64,000 nucleotides of DNA from Symsagittifera roscoffensis (taxonomy: Eukaryota > Xenacoelomorpha > Acoela > Convolutidae): assembly GCF_963678635.1 (NCBI RefSeq), contig NC_087063.1:62039850-62103849 (forward strand). Direction: 5' to 3'. Numbering within the stretch: the first letter of the stretch is position 1; each line of letters begins with the position of its first letter. The notes beneath the pieces were generated by a model. It was not told where the DNA came from. It searched no databases and was given only the letters and a program-made list of their open reading frames with translations. Shown here piece after piece: positions 11,470 to 22,740 of this stretch. Both the position numbers and the translations under genes were made by a program.

Positions 11470-11890
11470 GTTCTGGAGGTACTGGGATAGTGGACTGAGT
11501 ATCGCAACACTTGAGTCACGGGAGTGGAGAATTCCCCAAGAGTTCCGGAGGTGGCATTGGGATATTGGATTGAGAATCTAAACACTTGAGTCACCGTAGT
11601 GAAGACGTTTGCACGAGTTCAGGAGGTAGTTTTGGGATAGTGATTTAAGGGTCCCACCACCTAAAGTCTCGGGATAGTGAATTGGGCGTCCCAACACCTA
11701 AAGTCCTGGGATGGTAAATTAAGTATCCCAACACCTCAAGTCCTGGGATACTAAACCAAGTATTCCAACAACTAAAGTCCTGGGATAGTAATTTAAGTAA
11801 CCCAAAACCTGATATCCTGGGATAGTAAATCAAGTATCGCAACACCTTAAGTCCTGGGATAGTAAATTAAATAATCCAACACATGGGACA
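11470..11890 (+). repeat. Contracted ~36-bp tandem array in the A2 leader
   Basis: The repeat family is the same as at 2,040-3,540, here with roughly ten units, mainly the TCCTGGGATAGTAAATTAAG and CCCAACACCTAAAG variants. The copy number difference between two otherwise similar leaders shows that the array expands and contracts. Confidence 0.8.
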
Positions 11891-12249
11891 GGGACTTCAA
11901 ATCCGTTAAGTGTCAATCAATTGCTCCGAAGGGAACGGGAACAACACTAGAGTTAGTAATTTTTAACTCGGATTGTGGAATAGATACTAGACTGAAATTG
12001 TTTTATCAAGTTTGAATACTTAAGAGCATTGGAGGTTTTCTTATAATTTGACTACGTTTTTACATTTAAAACCTCTACAAAGTCAGAATTGTAACTTATA
12101 GAATATTCATAAAAACATCATGAAGAGAACAAGAGTGTCGTAACCGGAAAGGAGAGGGGTAGGAAAAAAGCAAAACCAACTGTCAACACAACGGAAGCAC
12201 GTCAAACACCTACAAACCGGAGAATAATGAGAAAAAATTTTCGCTTAAT

Positions 12250-13367
12250 ATGGTCACCACCAGAAGCAACAAGGATCAGAAGACCGAAGAGAAGCTGTCT
12301 AACCGAAAGAATGTGCCCGTCACGGAAATTTGAACATGAGACGCCAGAGCAGAGCATAGTTTGAATGGAACGAAAAACGACGGAATCGACACCTATACCG
12401 AATGTAGAAGAACTAGGCTCAAAGACAACTGAGTTCTCACCATCTGGCAGTGGAGACCAGATCACCAACAACGCACCGGAAGCAATAAAGGACGATTCAC
12501 AAACAAAAAGAACATCGTTCACGGAGAGGTTTGCGGCGATGGTCGGAATGAAACCGAGAGATGAAGGAGGTGACAACAGCGACCGAAAAGAGCAAAACCA
12601 TTGGTACGGTTTCCACGAAAACCACAAAACCCGACCAGGGGAAGGAGCAACCCATAGAGGAATCAGCGGGTCACCAATTTGGGCAAGCAGCAGGATTGAA
12701 AATACCCCTAGCTGAGTTGGACGACTTGATGGCAAAATTGGAACAGATAGACAAAAGGCAAAAGTGAAGCCAGAAGGACCGCCAGGTATTAAAGAAGGAA
12801 CTTCGACATAACAAAAATGAGAACATGGACAAGTACTTTAACTCAGCGAGAGCCACTGAAGTAAAGCTACAATAGATGGCGAACGACAAGGAGACAACAG
12901 ACAAGGAACGAAAGAAACATATCAGGAAAGATATGGAGGATAAAAAACCGGTATGAGACCGTAAACGATAAGTCATGGAATCTAGAGACGAAAATGGACA
13001 CACAGAGAGATCTTGCGCCATACAATCCAACTTGGATGCACTCTTGAGAAACTCTGTTGCTCAAGAGAAAACTGTATCAGTTAAAAAAGAAAAGCAAACT
13101 GGAACAGGTGGATTTTGGGGAACCTCAACGCAAAAAACAGGGACAGGGATGACCAAAACGGCTACAAAAGGAGGAGTGGCGAACTCAACGAGGATACCAA
13201 TGGAATCGAGCGCACACTCAGATGTAACACTTGATGCCATAACTTGGGCACATACTTGGGAAATAATGAACAGGACACTTGAAGCATTCGTCACAAGGAA
13301 CACAGAGTCGATTGATAGAGAAGGAGGTAAATCGCGAAAAACCTTTCAAGAAGCCAAAGGAATTTAA
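12250..13367 (+). pseudogene. gag: gag N-terminal (MA-like) region, A2
   Basis: The start is placed at ATG 12,250 (MVTTRSNK). The longest open piece, 12,365-12,715, reads MERKTTESTPIPNVEELGS and SSFSERV-like TSFTERFAAMVG, better preserved than in A1. A Lys/Glu-rich stretch and the SRDENGHTERS to VTLDAITWAHTWEIMN part follow in other frames. Several stops interrupt it. Confidence 0.65.
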
Positions 13368-13800
13368 AGATGACGCGGATGGTTGCATAGATACCTGGTA
13401 TGCGCTGATGAGACAACATTTTGAGCAAACAAACCTGAATGATGAAAGACAGGCATGCACAGCGATACTAAGCACACTGGAGGGCGCGGCACTGAAATGC
13501 TTGGTAGCCAAGAAAGTAGAGGAATGTGACACGGTGGATAACATTTTTGAAATTTTGCTGAGCCGCTTCGGATCCGGAATGAAGGGGTACCAAGCCCTAA
13601 TGAGATTTGAGAAGAGGAGACAGAGAGATGATGAATCAATTGATCGTTGTTTGGATGATCTAGAGAGCTTGAGAAGAAGAAGCGATCCAGAGTAATCAAC
13701 TAACAAGAGAAACTTTAGCATTGCCTGGAAATTCATCTATGGGGTGAAAAGTGACGACAAGAGAATAATGTTAGCAACATATTACACGCTGTGGAAAGAT
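13279..13800 (+). pseudogene. gag: gag capsid (CA) domain, A2
   Basis: This is nearly identical to A1 4,921-5,337 over the capsid core (ADGCIDTWYALMRQHFEQ, FEILLSRFGSGMKGYQALM, RQRDDESIDRCLDDLES). A stop follows at 13,693. Unlike A1, the CA text continues without interruption into AATGCACCAAACCCAG, so the integrase piece seen inside A1 gag is absent at this site. Confidence 0.8.
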
Positions 13801-14526
13801 AATGCACCAAACCCAGAAGAGATGAAACAGAAGTCTAGAGAGTACATGTTAATGAAATCGAAAACATACTCAACTTCAGACGGTAGGAACCTGCAAGGGG
13901 AAAGCCAACAACAAAGGTCGTCGTGAAACAAGTCAAAAGACTATATGGACAAACAAAGGTCATGTGCGAATTGTGGCCGAGCAGATCACCACGTAGCGGA
14001 GTGCACCACTTACAAACAGGGGGTAAAAACTGAGGGATATACACCTGATGACGAGGACAGACATGAATCAGGTAGAACAACACGAGTTTTCTTTGGAATT
14101 ATTTTCCCCCTAGTTCAGGAAGCAGTGGAGAATCAGAATCACCCAAAACACAAATTAGCACTTGCTGCGGTGCTAAACACCACGAATAGACAAGCTGAGA
14201 AGCAGTTGCAGAAAGAGGAGGGGACAAGTGGTGAGTTGACGATAGAAATCAGAAAAGAGAGAGATGCCGGATGGGCTAAGAAGAAAAGTTCACGAGGAAT
14301 AAACTACGAGAAAGTGGCAGCAGAGGCTATCAATAAACTGAAACAAGACTTGGCGACAAAAGACATTGAACAAAGGCTGAAGCAAGAAATAGAAAGTCAA
14401 CAGAGGAAAGAGAAACTCTCAATGGCAACATCAGAACACGAGACGAGTGACAATCTGACTGTCAAAAACAACTGCAACACCTTGAAAATGGCTATTGGAA
14501 AATCCTTTGGAATAGCAAAGATCTGA
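13801..14526 (+). pseudogene. gag: First gag nucleocapsid region, A2 (one knuckle lost)
   Basis: Knuckle 1 is intact (CANCGRADHHVAEC). The second knuckle, found in A1 and B2, is deleted: after GYTPDDEDRH the text jumps to FPLVQEAVENQNHPKHKLALAAV. The frame 13,945-14,526 stays open through the following coiled-coil linker (LKQDLATKDIEQRLKQEIES). It is more diverged from the A1 nucleocapsid than are the two later copies in A2. Confidence 0.75.
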
Positions 14527-15384
14527 GTGAACCAAACGACCAATTATTGATGCATATGGATGCATATGCTGACCATCTACGCACGAACAGCCCACATACT
14601 CCTTCGAGAGCACATAGAGCATTACTCACGAGAAGTGGTGGAAAATCAAGAAAATAAGATAGCATATACACAGAATATAGATAAAATTAACATCTACACG
14701 AAGACGATGACAACCTGTGACGCGGTTCTCACCGGTCAAATCTACGTAGGTCGAGAAGAACTCAAGGTGAGGTCAATTTGGCCTTGTGCCATGCTAGAGG
14801 AAGATGGCCTGCTATTGGGAACAGAGGCAGATGCATCCGGATACGACCTAAATATAAGCGGAAAAAAGACCCAAATACTAGGACTGCTGGCGTGATGACA
14901 ATAGAAACATGGAGAAGAATGGGATTCGACAAAGGTTATCTGGTAGACTCAAGCATACGGCTCTCAGCGGCGAACAAAAAAGCATTAAAGAATCTTGGCC
15001 GGACACTGATAATAGCTCTGAATCAGTAAGAACGCAACCTGTGGATGAGTTTCCTGGTGGTGGAGAATCTAGATGAGTCGGATCAATTTATTTTCAGCAG
15101 AAACTTCATCAGGAGTTTTGATGTAACGATTGATCTTGACAATGCAATCTTCAAGATCCGTAATCCAGAAAGAAAGTACGTAATTAAAGGGTAATTTTGA
15201 TAATGGCGAATGCGGATAAATCTCCTGTTTTCTTTAGTAGAAGGGTGTGGTTGAAAACGGATGAAGCCGCAATAGTAAGTTTGAGAATGGTGAACTCTAA
15301 TGAACTTAGTGCTATGTGACAACAAGCAGGTAGATATAGTACCGAATCAAAACAGCCAAAGTGCTGCTATTTTAGGAAGACCAC
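14527..15384 (+). pseudogene. pol: First protease copy, A2, active site deleted
   Basis: TGQIYVGREELKVRSIWP leads to GKKTQILGLLA, where a ~19-base deletion (near 14,889) removes the whole DTGA catalytic motif and shifts the frame before MTIETWRRMGF. The C-terminal half (FIRSFDVTIDLDNAIFKIRNPERK) is in other frames. At about 15,385 (AAAGTGCTGCTATTTTAGGAAG) the text leaves protease and jumps to the region before integrase, skipping RT and RNase H. Confidence 0.75.
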
Positions 15385-16093
15385 CTGGAGTATCATGACG
15401 GAAACGGAGGAGAACAGCTTGAGTTGACAGCGGTAACAAGAAAAACCTTTCAGGGAACTATCTTGCAGTTCAAACATCAGGACAAATCTGGATTCGGAAG
15501 ATGATAGGGATGTCTTGAGAGGAATAGTATGCGTCAAGGTTAAGGACGATGTTCACAATCCGGGAGAACTGAACGGACAAATGATGACACTAAAGGAGCA
15601 CGTCAATGCGAGGTACAGGCTATCGGTCATGACACGAGCACAGAAAAACTACAAAATTACAAGCAATCTCTCCGAATGGATGCGAACGGGAGTAAGGGAA
15701 AAAATATCCCTGGAGGAGGACATCTGCAAGATCTTGAGTCAGTTCTACAAGGAACGTAAGGACTTACTCCACCACACAGCAGACGGTATGGTGGCCTGCA
15801 GGAGAAGAGATGAGGAGAAAAAAATGCAAAACCATAACCTCATTGTTTTACCGGAGCTAAACCAAACAGAAGTGCTTTTCTCATCACATGACCAGATAGA
15901 ATATCAAATAATAGACAAGGTGCAGCCAACAATACTGCATCGATTTGGATGGCTAGGGATGAGGAAAGCTTGCGAGAGGTGGGTCAAGGCATTATGTCGT
16001 GTCTGCAAGTGAAAGAGCCAAGGAAGATGAAGCTCCTCTCAAATTGATGGAAAGCTCAGCTCTCACTGAGGTTGTACAGATAGATCACTGAAA
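15385..16093 (+). pseudogene. pol: Displaced integrase N-terminal fragment 1, A2
   Basis: The frame 15,515-16,012 (165 codons) encodes ARYRLSVMTRAQKNYKITSN, then SHDQIEYQIIDKVQPTILHR and the CX2C-like ALCRVCK: the HHCC zinc region with its second His lost. The piece ends at GTACAGATAGATCACTGA, the first catalytic Asp region plus a stop, and then switches to gag text TTGCACCAAACCCAG. Confidence 0.8.
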
Positions 16094-17109
16094 ACTATTG
16101 CACCAAACCCAGAAGAGATAAGACAAAATCTAGAGAGTACATATTAATGAAATCTAAGAAATACTCGTTTTCAGACAGTAGGAAACTGCAAAGGGGAAGC
16201 CAACAACAGAGGTCGTCGTGCTACAAGCCAAAAGGCGATATGGACAAACGAAGGTCTTGTGCGAATTGTGGCTTGGAAGATCACCACGTAGTGGACTGCC
16301 CCACTTACAAACAGGGGGTGAAAACTTCGGGTTATACACCTGATGAAGAGGACAAGAATCAATTAGAAGAACACGAGATTTATAGTGGATTGATTATCAA
16401 GATAGCCGCGAGGTGCTTTCTCTGCAATCAAAAAATCCATTTTGGAATGGACTTTCCCCTGTTTTGGGAAGCAGTGGAGAATCAGAATCACCCAAAACAC
16501 AAATTAGCACTTGCTGCGGTGCAAAAAACCACGAAACGACAAGCTGAGATTGGGTTACAGAACAAAGAGCTGACAAGTGGTGAATTGACGACAAAATCAG
16601 TAAAGAGAGAGATGCCAGAATGGCTAAGAAGAAAAGTTCACGAGGAATGAAATACGAGAAAGCGGCAGAAGAGGCTATCAACAAATTGAAACAAGACATG
16701 GCGACAAAAGAGATTGAACAAAGTCTGAAGCAAGAAATAGAAAGACAACAGAAGAAAGAGAAACTTTCAATGGCAACATCAGAACACGAGACGAGTGACA
16801 ATCTGACTGTCAAAAACAAGTGCAACACCTTGGAAATGGTTACTGGAAAGACCTTTAGAATAACAAAGATAAGGGCGAGAATCATGTCAATTATCACGGT
16901 TGGCGGGCATGAAAAAACGAGGAATCTGAGTGAACCAAGCGACCAATTATTGATGCACATAGATGCATATGCTGACTATCTACACACGATCAGCCCACAG
17001 ATTCCTTCGAGAGCACTTAGAGCATTACTCACGAGAAGTGGTGGAAAGTCAATAAAGATAGACAGCAGATACACAGAATTTAGATAGAATTAACATCTAC
17101 ACGAAGACC
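16094..17109 (+). pseudogene. gag: Second nucleocapsid and linker copy, A2
   Basis: The frame 16,147-16,650 has knuckle 1 (CANCGLEDHHVVDC) and a knuckle 2 without its last Cys (CFLCNQKIHFGMDF). The overlapping frame 16,620-17,087 encodes the linker (ATKEIEQSLKQEIERQQKKE, RIMSIITVGGHEKTRNLS, LMHIDAYADYL). It is nearly the same as A1 5,946-6,960. Confidence 0.8.
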
Positions 17110-17786
17110 ATGATAACGTGTGACGAGGATCTCGCCGGTCAAATTTACGTAGGTCGAGAAAAACTCAAGGTGAGGTCTATTCGGCATTGTGTCATACTAG
17201 AAGAAGATGCCATGCTTCTGGGAACAGAGGCAGATGTATCCGGATACGACCTAAATATCAGCGGAAAAAAGACCCAAATACTAGGACTGCTGGCGTGATG
17301 ACAATAGAAACATGGAGAAGAATGGGATTCGACAAAGGTTATCTGGTAGACTCAAGCATACGGCTCTCAGCGGCGAACAAAAAAGCATTAAAGGATCTTG
17401 GCAGGACACTGATAATAGCTCTGAATCAGTAAGAACGCAACCTGTGGATGAGTTTCCTGGTGGTGGAGAATCTAGATGAGTCGGATCAATTTATTTTCAG
17501 CAGAAACTTCATCAGGAGTTTTGATGTAACGATTGATATTGACAATGCAATCTTCAAGATCCGTAATCCAGAAAGAAAGTACGTAATTAAAGGGTAATTT
17601 TGATAATGGCGAATGAGGATAAATCTCCTGTTTTCTTTAGTAGAAGGTGTGGTTGAAAACGGACGAAGCCGCAATAGTAAGTTTGAGAATGGTGAACTCT
17701 AATGAACTTAGTGCTATGTGACAACAAACAGGTAGATATAGTACCGAATCAAAACAGCCAAAGTGCTGCTATTTTAGGAAGACCAC
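17110..17786 (+). pseudogene. pol: Second protease copy, A2, active site deleted
   Basis: DLAGQIYVGREKLKVRSI to GKKTQILGLLA carries the same ~19-base loss of DTGA as the first copy. Its 5' part resembles the third copy and its 3' part resembles the first, as expected at a tandem duplication boundary. It jumps to the pre-integrase text near 17,787. Confidence 0.75.
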
Positions 17787-18495
17787 CTGGAGTATCATGA
17801 CGGAAACGGAGGAGAACAGCTTGAGATGACAGCGGTAACAAGAAAAACCTTTCAGGGAACTATATTGCAGTTCAAACATCAGGACAAATCTGGATTCGGA
17901 AGATGATAGGGATGTCTTGAGAGGAATAGTATGCGTCAAGGTTAAGGACGATGTCCACAATCCGGGAGAACTGAACGGACAAATGATGACACTAAAGGAG
18001 CACGTCAAGGCGAGGTACAGGCTATCGGTCATGACACGAGCACAGAAAAACTACAAAATTACAAGCAATCTCTCCGAATGGATGCGAACGGGAGTAAGGG
18101 AAAAAATATCCCTGGAGGAGGACATCTGCAAGATCTTGAGTCAGTTCTACAAGGAACGTAAGGACTTACTCCACCACACAGCAGACGGTATGATGGCCTG
18201 CAGGAGAAGAGATGAGGAGAAAAAAATGCAAAACGATAACCTCATTGTTTTACCGGAGCTAAACCAAACAGAAGTGCTTTTCTCATCACATGACCAGATA
18301 GAATATCAAATAATAGACAAGGTGCAGCCAACAATACTGCATCGATTTGGATGGCTAGGGATGAGGAAAGCTTGCGAGAGGTGGGTCAAGGCATTATGTC
18401 GTGTCTGCAAGTGAAAGAGCCAAGGAAGATGAAGCTCCTCTCAAATTGATGGAAAGCTCAGCTCTCACTGAGGTTGTACAGATAGATCACTGAAA
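17787..18495 (+). pseudogene. pol: Displaced integrase N-terminal fragment 2, A2
   Basis: The frame 17,917-18,414 is the copy of 15,515-16,012 with only a few codon changes. It has the same altered HHCC region and the same junctions to protease upstream and nucleocapsid downstream. Confidence 0.8.
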
Positions 18496-19510
18496 ACTAT
18501 TGCACCAAACCCAGAAGAGATAAGACAAAATCTAGAGAGTACATATTAATGAAATCTAAGAAATACTCGTTTTCAGACAGTAGGAAACTGCAAAGGGGAA
18601 GCCAACAACAGAGGTCGTCGTGCTACAAGCCAAAAGACGATATGGACAAACCGAGGTCTTGTGCGAATTGTGGCTTGGCAGATCACCACGTAGTTGATTG
18701 CACCACTTACAAACAGGGGGTGAAAACTTCGGGTTATACACCTGATGAAGACGATATGAATGAATTAGAAGAACACGAGTTTTATAGTGGATTGATTATC
18801 AAGATAGCCGCGAGGTGCTTTCTCTGCAATCAAAAAATCCATTTTGGAATGGACTTTCCCCTGTTTTGGGAAGCAGTGGAGAATCAGAATCACCCAAAAC
18901 ACAAATTAGCACTTGCTGCGGTGCAAAAAACCACGAAACGACAAGCTGAGATTGGGTTACAGAACAAAGAGCTGACAAGTGGTGAATTGACGACAAAATC
19001 AGTAAAGAGAGAGATGCCAGAATGGCTAAGAAGAAAAGTTCACGAGGAATGAAATACGAGAAAGCGGCAGAAGAGGCTATCAACAAATTGAAACAAGACA
19101 TGGCGACAAAAGAGATTGAACAAAGTCTGAAGCAAGAAATAGAAAGACAACAGAAGAAAGAGAAACTTTCAATGGCAACATCAGAACACGAGACGAGTGA
19201 CAATCTGACTGTCAAAAACAAGTGCAACACCTTGGAAATGGTTACTGGAAAGACCTTTAGAATAACAAAGACAAGGGCGAGAATCATGTCAATTATCACG
19301 GTTGGCGGGCATGAAAAAACGAGGAATCTGAGTGAACCAAGCGACCAATTATTGATGCACATAGATGCATATGCTGACTATCTACACACGATCAGCCCAC
19401 ATATTCCTTCGAGAGCACTTAGAGCATTACTCACGAGAAGTGGTGGAAAGTCAATAAAGATAGACAGCAGATACACAGAATTTAGATAGAATTAACATCT
19501 ACACGAAGAC
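18496..19510 (+). pseudogene. gag: Third nucleocapsid and linker copy, A2
   Basis: The frames 18,549-19,052 and 19,022-19,489 hold knuckle 1 (CANCGLADHHVVDC), a defective knuckle 2 and the coiled-coil linker. Several residues around the first knuckle differ from the second copy, but the linker is almost identical. Confidence 0.8.
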
Positions 19511-20290
19511 CATGATAACGTGTGACGAGGATCTCGCCGGTCAAATTTACGTAGGTCGAGAAAAACTCAAGGTGAGGTCTATTTGGCATTGTGTCATTCT
19601 AGAAGAAGATGCCATGCTTCTGGGAACATAGGCAGATGTATCCGGATACGTACTAGATAAAAGCGGAAGAAAGACCCAATTACGAGGATTGTTGGATACG
19701 GGAGCTTTCCTGAGTGTGACACCAATAGAAACATGGAGATGAATGAGTTTCGACAAAGATTGTCTGGTGGACTCAAGCATACGGCTCTCAGCGGCAAACA
19801 AAAGAACATTGAAGGATCTTGGCAGGACACTGATAATAGCTCTGAATTTGGGAGAACGCTACCTGTGATGAGTTTTCTGGTGGTTGAAATTAAGCAGAGA
19901 TTTCATCAGGAGTTTTGATGTAACGATTTATCTTATCAATGCATTGTTCAGGATTCGCAATCCGGAAAGAAAGTACGAAATTAAACTGGTAATTTTGATA
20001 ATGGCGAATGAGAATACAGTTCCTTTTTTCCTGCGTAGAAGGGTGTTGTTGAAAACGAACGAAGCCGCAATAGTAACTTTTAGAATGAAGAACTATAATG
20101 AGCTAAGTGCTAAGTGACAACAAGCAGGTAGATATAGTACCGAATCCAAATCGCCAAAGTGCTGCTATTTTAGGAAGATCATTCTCGATCACCAAGAGTG
20201 GCCTCTGCGTCAGTGTCTTGCTGAATACCCATAGTATATCGATCACAATCCAGAGAGGCAGGAAGCTGAGATACGCACTGCCGGCGAAAA
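19511..20290 (+). pseudogene. pol: Third protease copy, A2, with DTGA retained
   Basis: Only this copy keeps LLDTGAFLSVTPIETW (about 19,690-19,735). A stop (TAG at 19,628) lies upstream in the GTEADVSGY part, and a stop follows the helix after ETW. The text then runs into the pre-RT region, so this copy sits in the normal PR-RT position. Confidence 0.75.
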
Positions 20291-21490
20291 CTAGAAATGA
20301 CGTGACTGACATTTTGAGAAAACTTGAGGTTCCTGATTGTCCGAATCACAGGGACAAGTATTGTTTCTTAAACAGATTGGAGAAAATAAAAATTTCATCG
20401 GGTTTTATAAAGTCAGAAACCGTTGATGGTCTTTCGAACTGTTCGAATTTTCCCGAAAGACCCACACAAGAGGAATTGGAATTGGATAAACCAGTATTGC
20501 CAGCAATTGAACGCTTAAGGGGCAAAAAAACGGATGAACAGCTCGAAGCCTTAAAGGACGTGCTAGATAAGAATCAGGATGGTTTTTTTAGACTTAAAAC
20601 GGACATCGGGTCCTGTAAGCTGTAATTTCGTTGAACATGAAATAAAACTAGAAGAGTCGGCAGTACCGCATAGGGAGGGAGCGAGGAGCATGGCCCACAA
20701 TCAATCGGATGCATGTAGAAAGGAGATAGAAAACTTAATAGAGTATGATAGGATAGAAACATCCAAGTCACCCTGCGTGTCGAGTAGTGATGGCAAAAAA
20801 GAAAAAATACCAACTGTGGTTGTACCACCAGGGTGAAGGATGCCTGTTCGATACCTAGAATAGATGAAAGTCTTTCAAAATTGGGGGATGCAAAAGTTTT
20901 CTTAACTCTTGATCTGGGGTCAACTTTTTGGCAGGTGCAACTTAGGAAACAAGATAGTGTTAAAACGGGGTTTGCTTGCGAGCTTGGATTGTTCCAATGG
21001 AAGAGTATGCCCTTTTGGCTTTGCATTGCGACAGCCACATTTCAGCAACTATTGGCACTGGCACTAACAAGTGTGACGAAGAAGTATAGCAATTTGGTGA
21101 TTTGTTACGTGGACGACGTGGTGATAGCAACACCCACCCTGGAGGACCACATGGAGCGACTGGACGAAGTATTTGCAAGCATGAAAAGGGCAAGAATTAA
21201 TTGCAAACCCTCGAAATGTGACATTTTGAAGGACTCAAGAAATACCTGGGGAGGATGGTAGACAAACATGGCATCCGACCAGACCCAGATGCGGTAGAAG
21301 CAGTTCTGACCTAGAAGCAGTTCTGATCGAAAACTGAACACCAATTGATGAGTTTTCTGGGTTGTGCCAACTCAAGCAGGGACTTCATCAAGGGTTATAC
21401 GGATATAGTATATCCGATGCAAAAGCTCATGAGGCATGAAGGCAAAAAGTTCAAGTGGTAAAACGCGGCGGAAGAATCATTCCAGAAAAC
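20291..21490 (+). pseudogene. pol: Reverse transcriptase, A2
   Basis: The pre-RT frame 20,107-20,625 ends in ELELDKPVLPAIERLRGKK. The fingers (HREGARSMAHNQSDACRKEI) and the frame 20,833-21,261 follow, with motif A TLDLGSTFWQVQLRK, motif B MPFWLCIATATFQQLL (usual form MPFGLCNAPATFQRLM) and YVDD at 21,106-21,117. Thumb and connection (YLGRMVDKHGIRPDPDAVEA-like) are frameshifted. This is the best RT of family A, but it is still broken. Confidence 0.88.
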
Positions 21491-22184
21491 AAAAAAAAAA
21501 GAATTGTGTGAAATTCCTGTGCTAGGCATGCCTACAAAGAAGGGAATGTACGTACTGGACACAGACGCATCGGTGGTCGCAATCTCTGGCATACTCCATC
21601 AAGACCAGCAATGGAACGGGAAGACTGTCTTGAGACCGATAGCCTACGGAAGTAAAGTCTTCAGCGACACGGAAATGGGAACCCAAAGCGGAGATGTTCG
21701 CAGTAGTCACCTTTGTGGAAAAGTACAGGGTAAATATGGGCAGTGAACGTTTTAAACTACGGGTTGACAACAGGACCAAAGCTACATCGGGAGTTGGATA
21801 GTACGGCTTGTACAATTTGATAATTGAGCATAGAACAAGAGATAAACACCAAAGTGCCATCCGCTTGAGCAATAAAACCGAATTCTTCGACAGACAAGAG
21901 CAGAGGGAGGCTGATAGGCCTGAGTTAAAAGACGGATTCTCATTCATGGACACGGAAACGTAAGATGGCGTACCGCTCACGAGATGGCTCGGCGAGTCAG
22001 CCAAACCGATAGAAGACCACCCTGAATTACCTAGGGAGCATCGGGAAACGACAGTTCTGAAAAAAAAATCCGGGATGACAGTGAAAGTCCTGCTCAAGTC
22101 AAAGATAGTTAGATGGACGCTGAAAGCGAAAGGTTACGACCTAGACGAAGTTGAAACAGGGAAGGTAACGGTAGGCAAGATTTA
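21491..22184 (+). pseudogene. pol: RNase H, A2
   Basis: The frame 21,504-21,746 has YVLDTDASVVAISGILHQ and LRPIAYGSKVFSDTE. The later part (EHRTRDKHQSAIRLSNKTEF, then EQREADRPELKDGFSFMDTET) is split over frames. The KHQ...A..LS pattern is the gypsy RNase H end. The tail RWLGESAKPIEDHPELP matches B2. Confidence 0.8.
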
Positions 22185-22740
22185 ATGAGGTTGCCTGAGA
22201 AGCTGGCCGATGACAAACCCGTGGTCTCAACCAGAAGAAATGATGAACCAGAAACCACAATAATGAGAAGGAACGAGGTCTCACGTGATGAAAACTCAAT
22301 AAAAACCGGGGAACCTGAGAACAAAGAGCTGGTACGAACTTTAGTCGAGAATATGCCGGCAGACATAATCAGGCAAACATCGCTACGGAGGAAACAAGTG
22401 TCGTTCAAAGAAGAAGCTGAAGACCTCGGACTAGATCAGGCGCCCGGGGAATTGTTGCCACAAGAGAAGGACGGTGAGGAGGAAATTTTGTCCGGGAAGT
22501 CAGAAGATTTGAACGAAGGTTCCGTGGAAAGTGATGCAAGACAGACTCTGCACGATATTAACTGAAGAAAAAAGAAGTTATCAGGACAAGGAATTGCAGA
22601 CTAATCCCTCGTCGGGGACATCCAACCTGGAGCATTATGACGGGAACGGAGGAGAAGAACTAGGGAAGACAGCGGTGTCAAGAAAACCTTTCAGGGAACT
22701 ATCTTGCAGTTGAAACCTCAGGACGAATCTGGAGCCGGAA
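22185..22740 (+). pseudogene. pol: RNase H to integrase linker, A2
   Basis: The open frame 22,185-22,565 is acidic and low in recognisable domains (LVRTLVENMPADIIRQ, RRKQVSFKEEAEDL). The corresponding B2 stretch (51,480-51,920) has the same layout with VVQQLVSSMPHEVL, so a long linker of ~250 residues is a family trait. Function unknown. Confidence 0.6.

Larger units (their letters stand above)
10037..12249 (+). other. Non-coding leader of A2
   Basis: The leader is homologous to 637-3,894 of A1 but about 1 kb shorter, because the repeat array is contracted. The part from about 11,930 to 12,250 is almost identical to A1 3,570-3,894. No gene is seen in it. Confidence 0.7.
14845..17247 (+). repeat. 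Tandem duplication unit 1 (2.4 kb) in A2
   Basis: This unit and the next match with a constant offset of ~2,402 bases and very few differences. The breakpoints fall at the same point of the protease gene (GGATAC in the CCGGATACGACC / CCGGATACGTAC context at 14,841, 17,244 and 19,646). Each unit holds protease end, integrase N-terminus, nucleocapsid, linker and protease start. Confidence 0.85.
17248..19649 (+). repeat. Tandem duplication unit 2 (2.4 kb) in A2
   Basis: This is the second copy of the 14,845-17,247 unit. Differences are scattered single bases, for example in the nucleocapsid (GDMDKRRSC versus DDMDKPRSC). The high similarity indicates that the duplication is much younger than the element. 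Confidence 0.85.

Noticed and set aside
12202-12735. 177-codon minus-strand frame
   Set aside because: Antisense to the well-supported gag start of A2.
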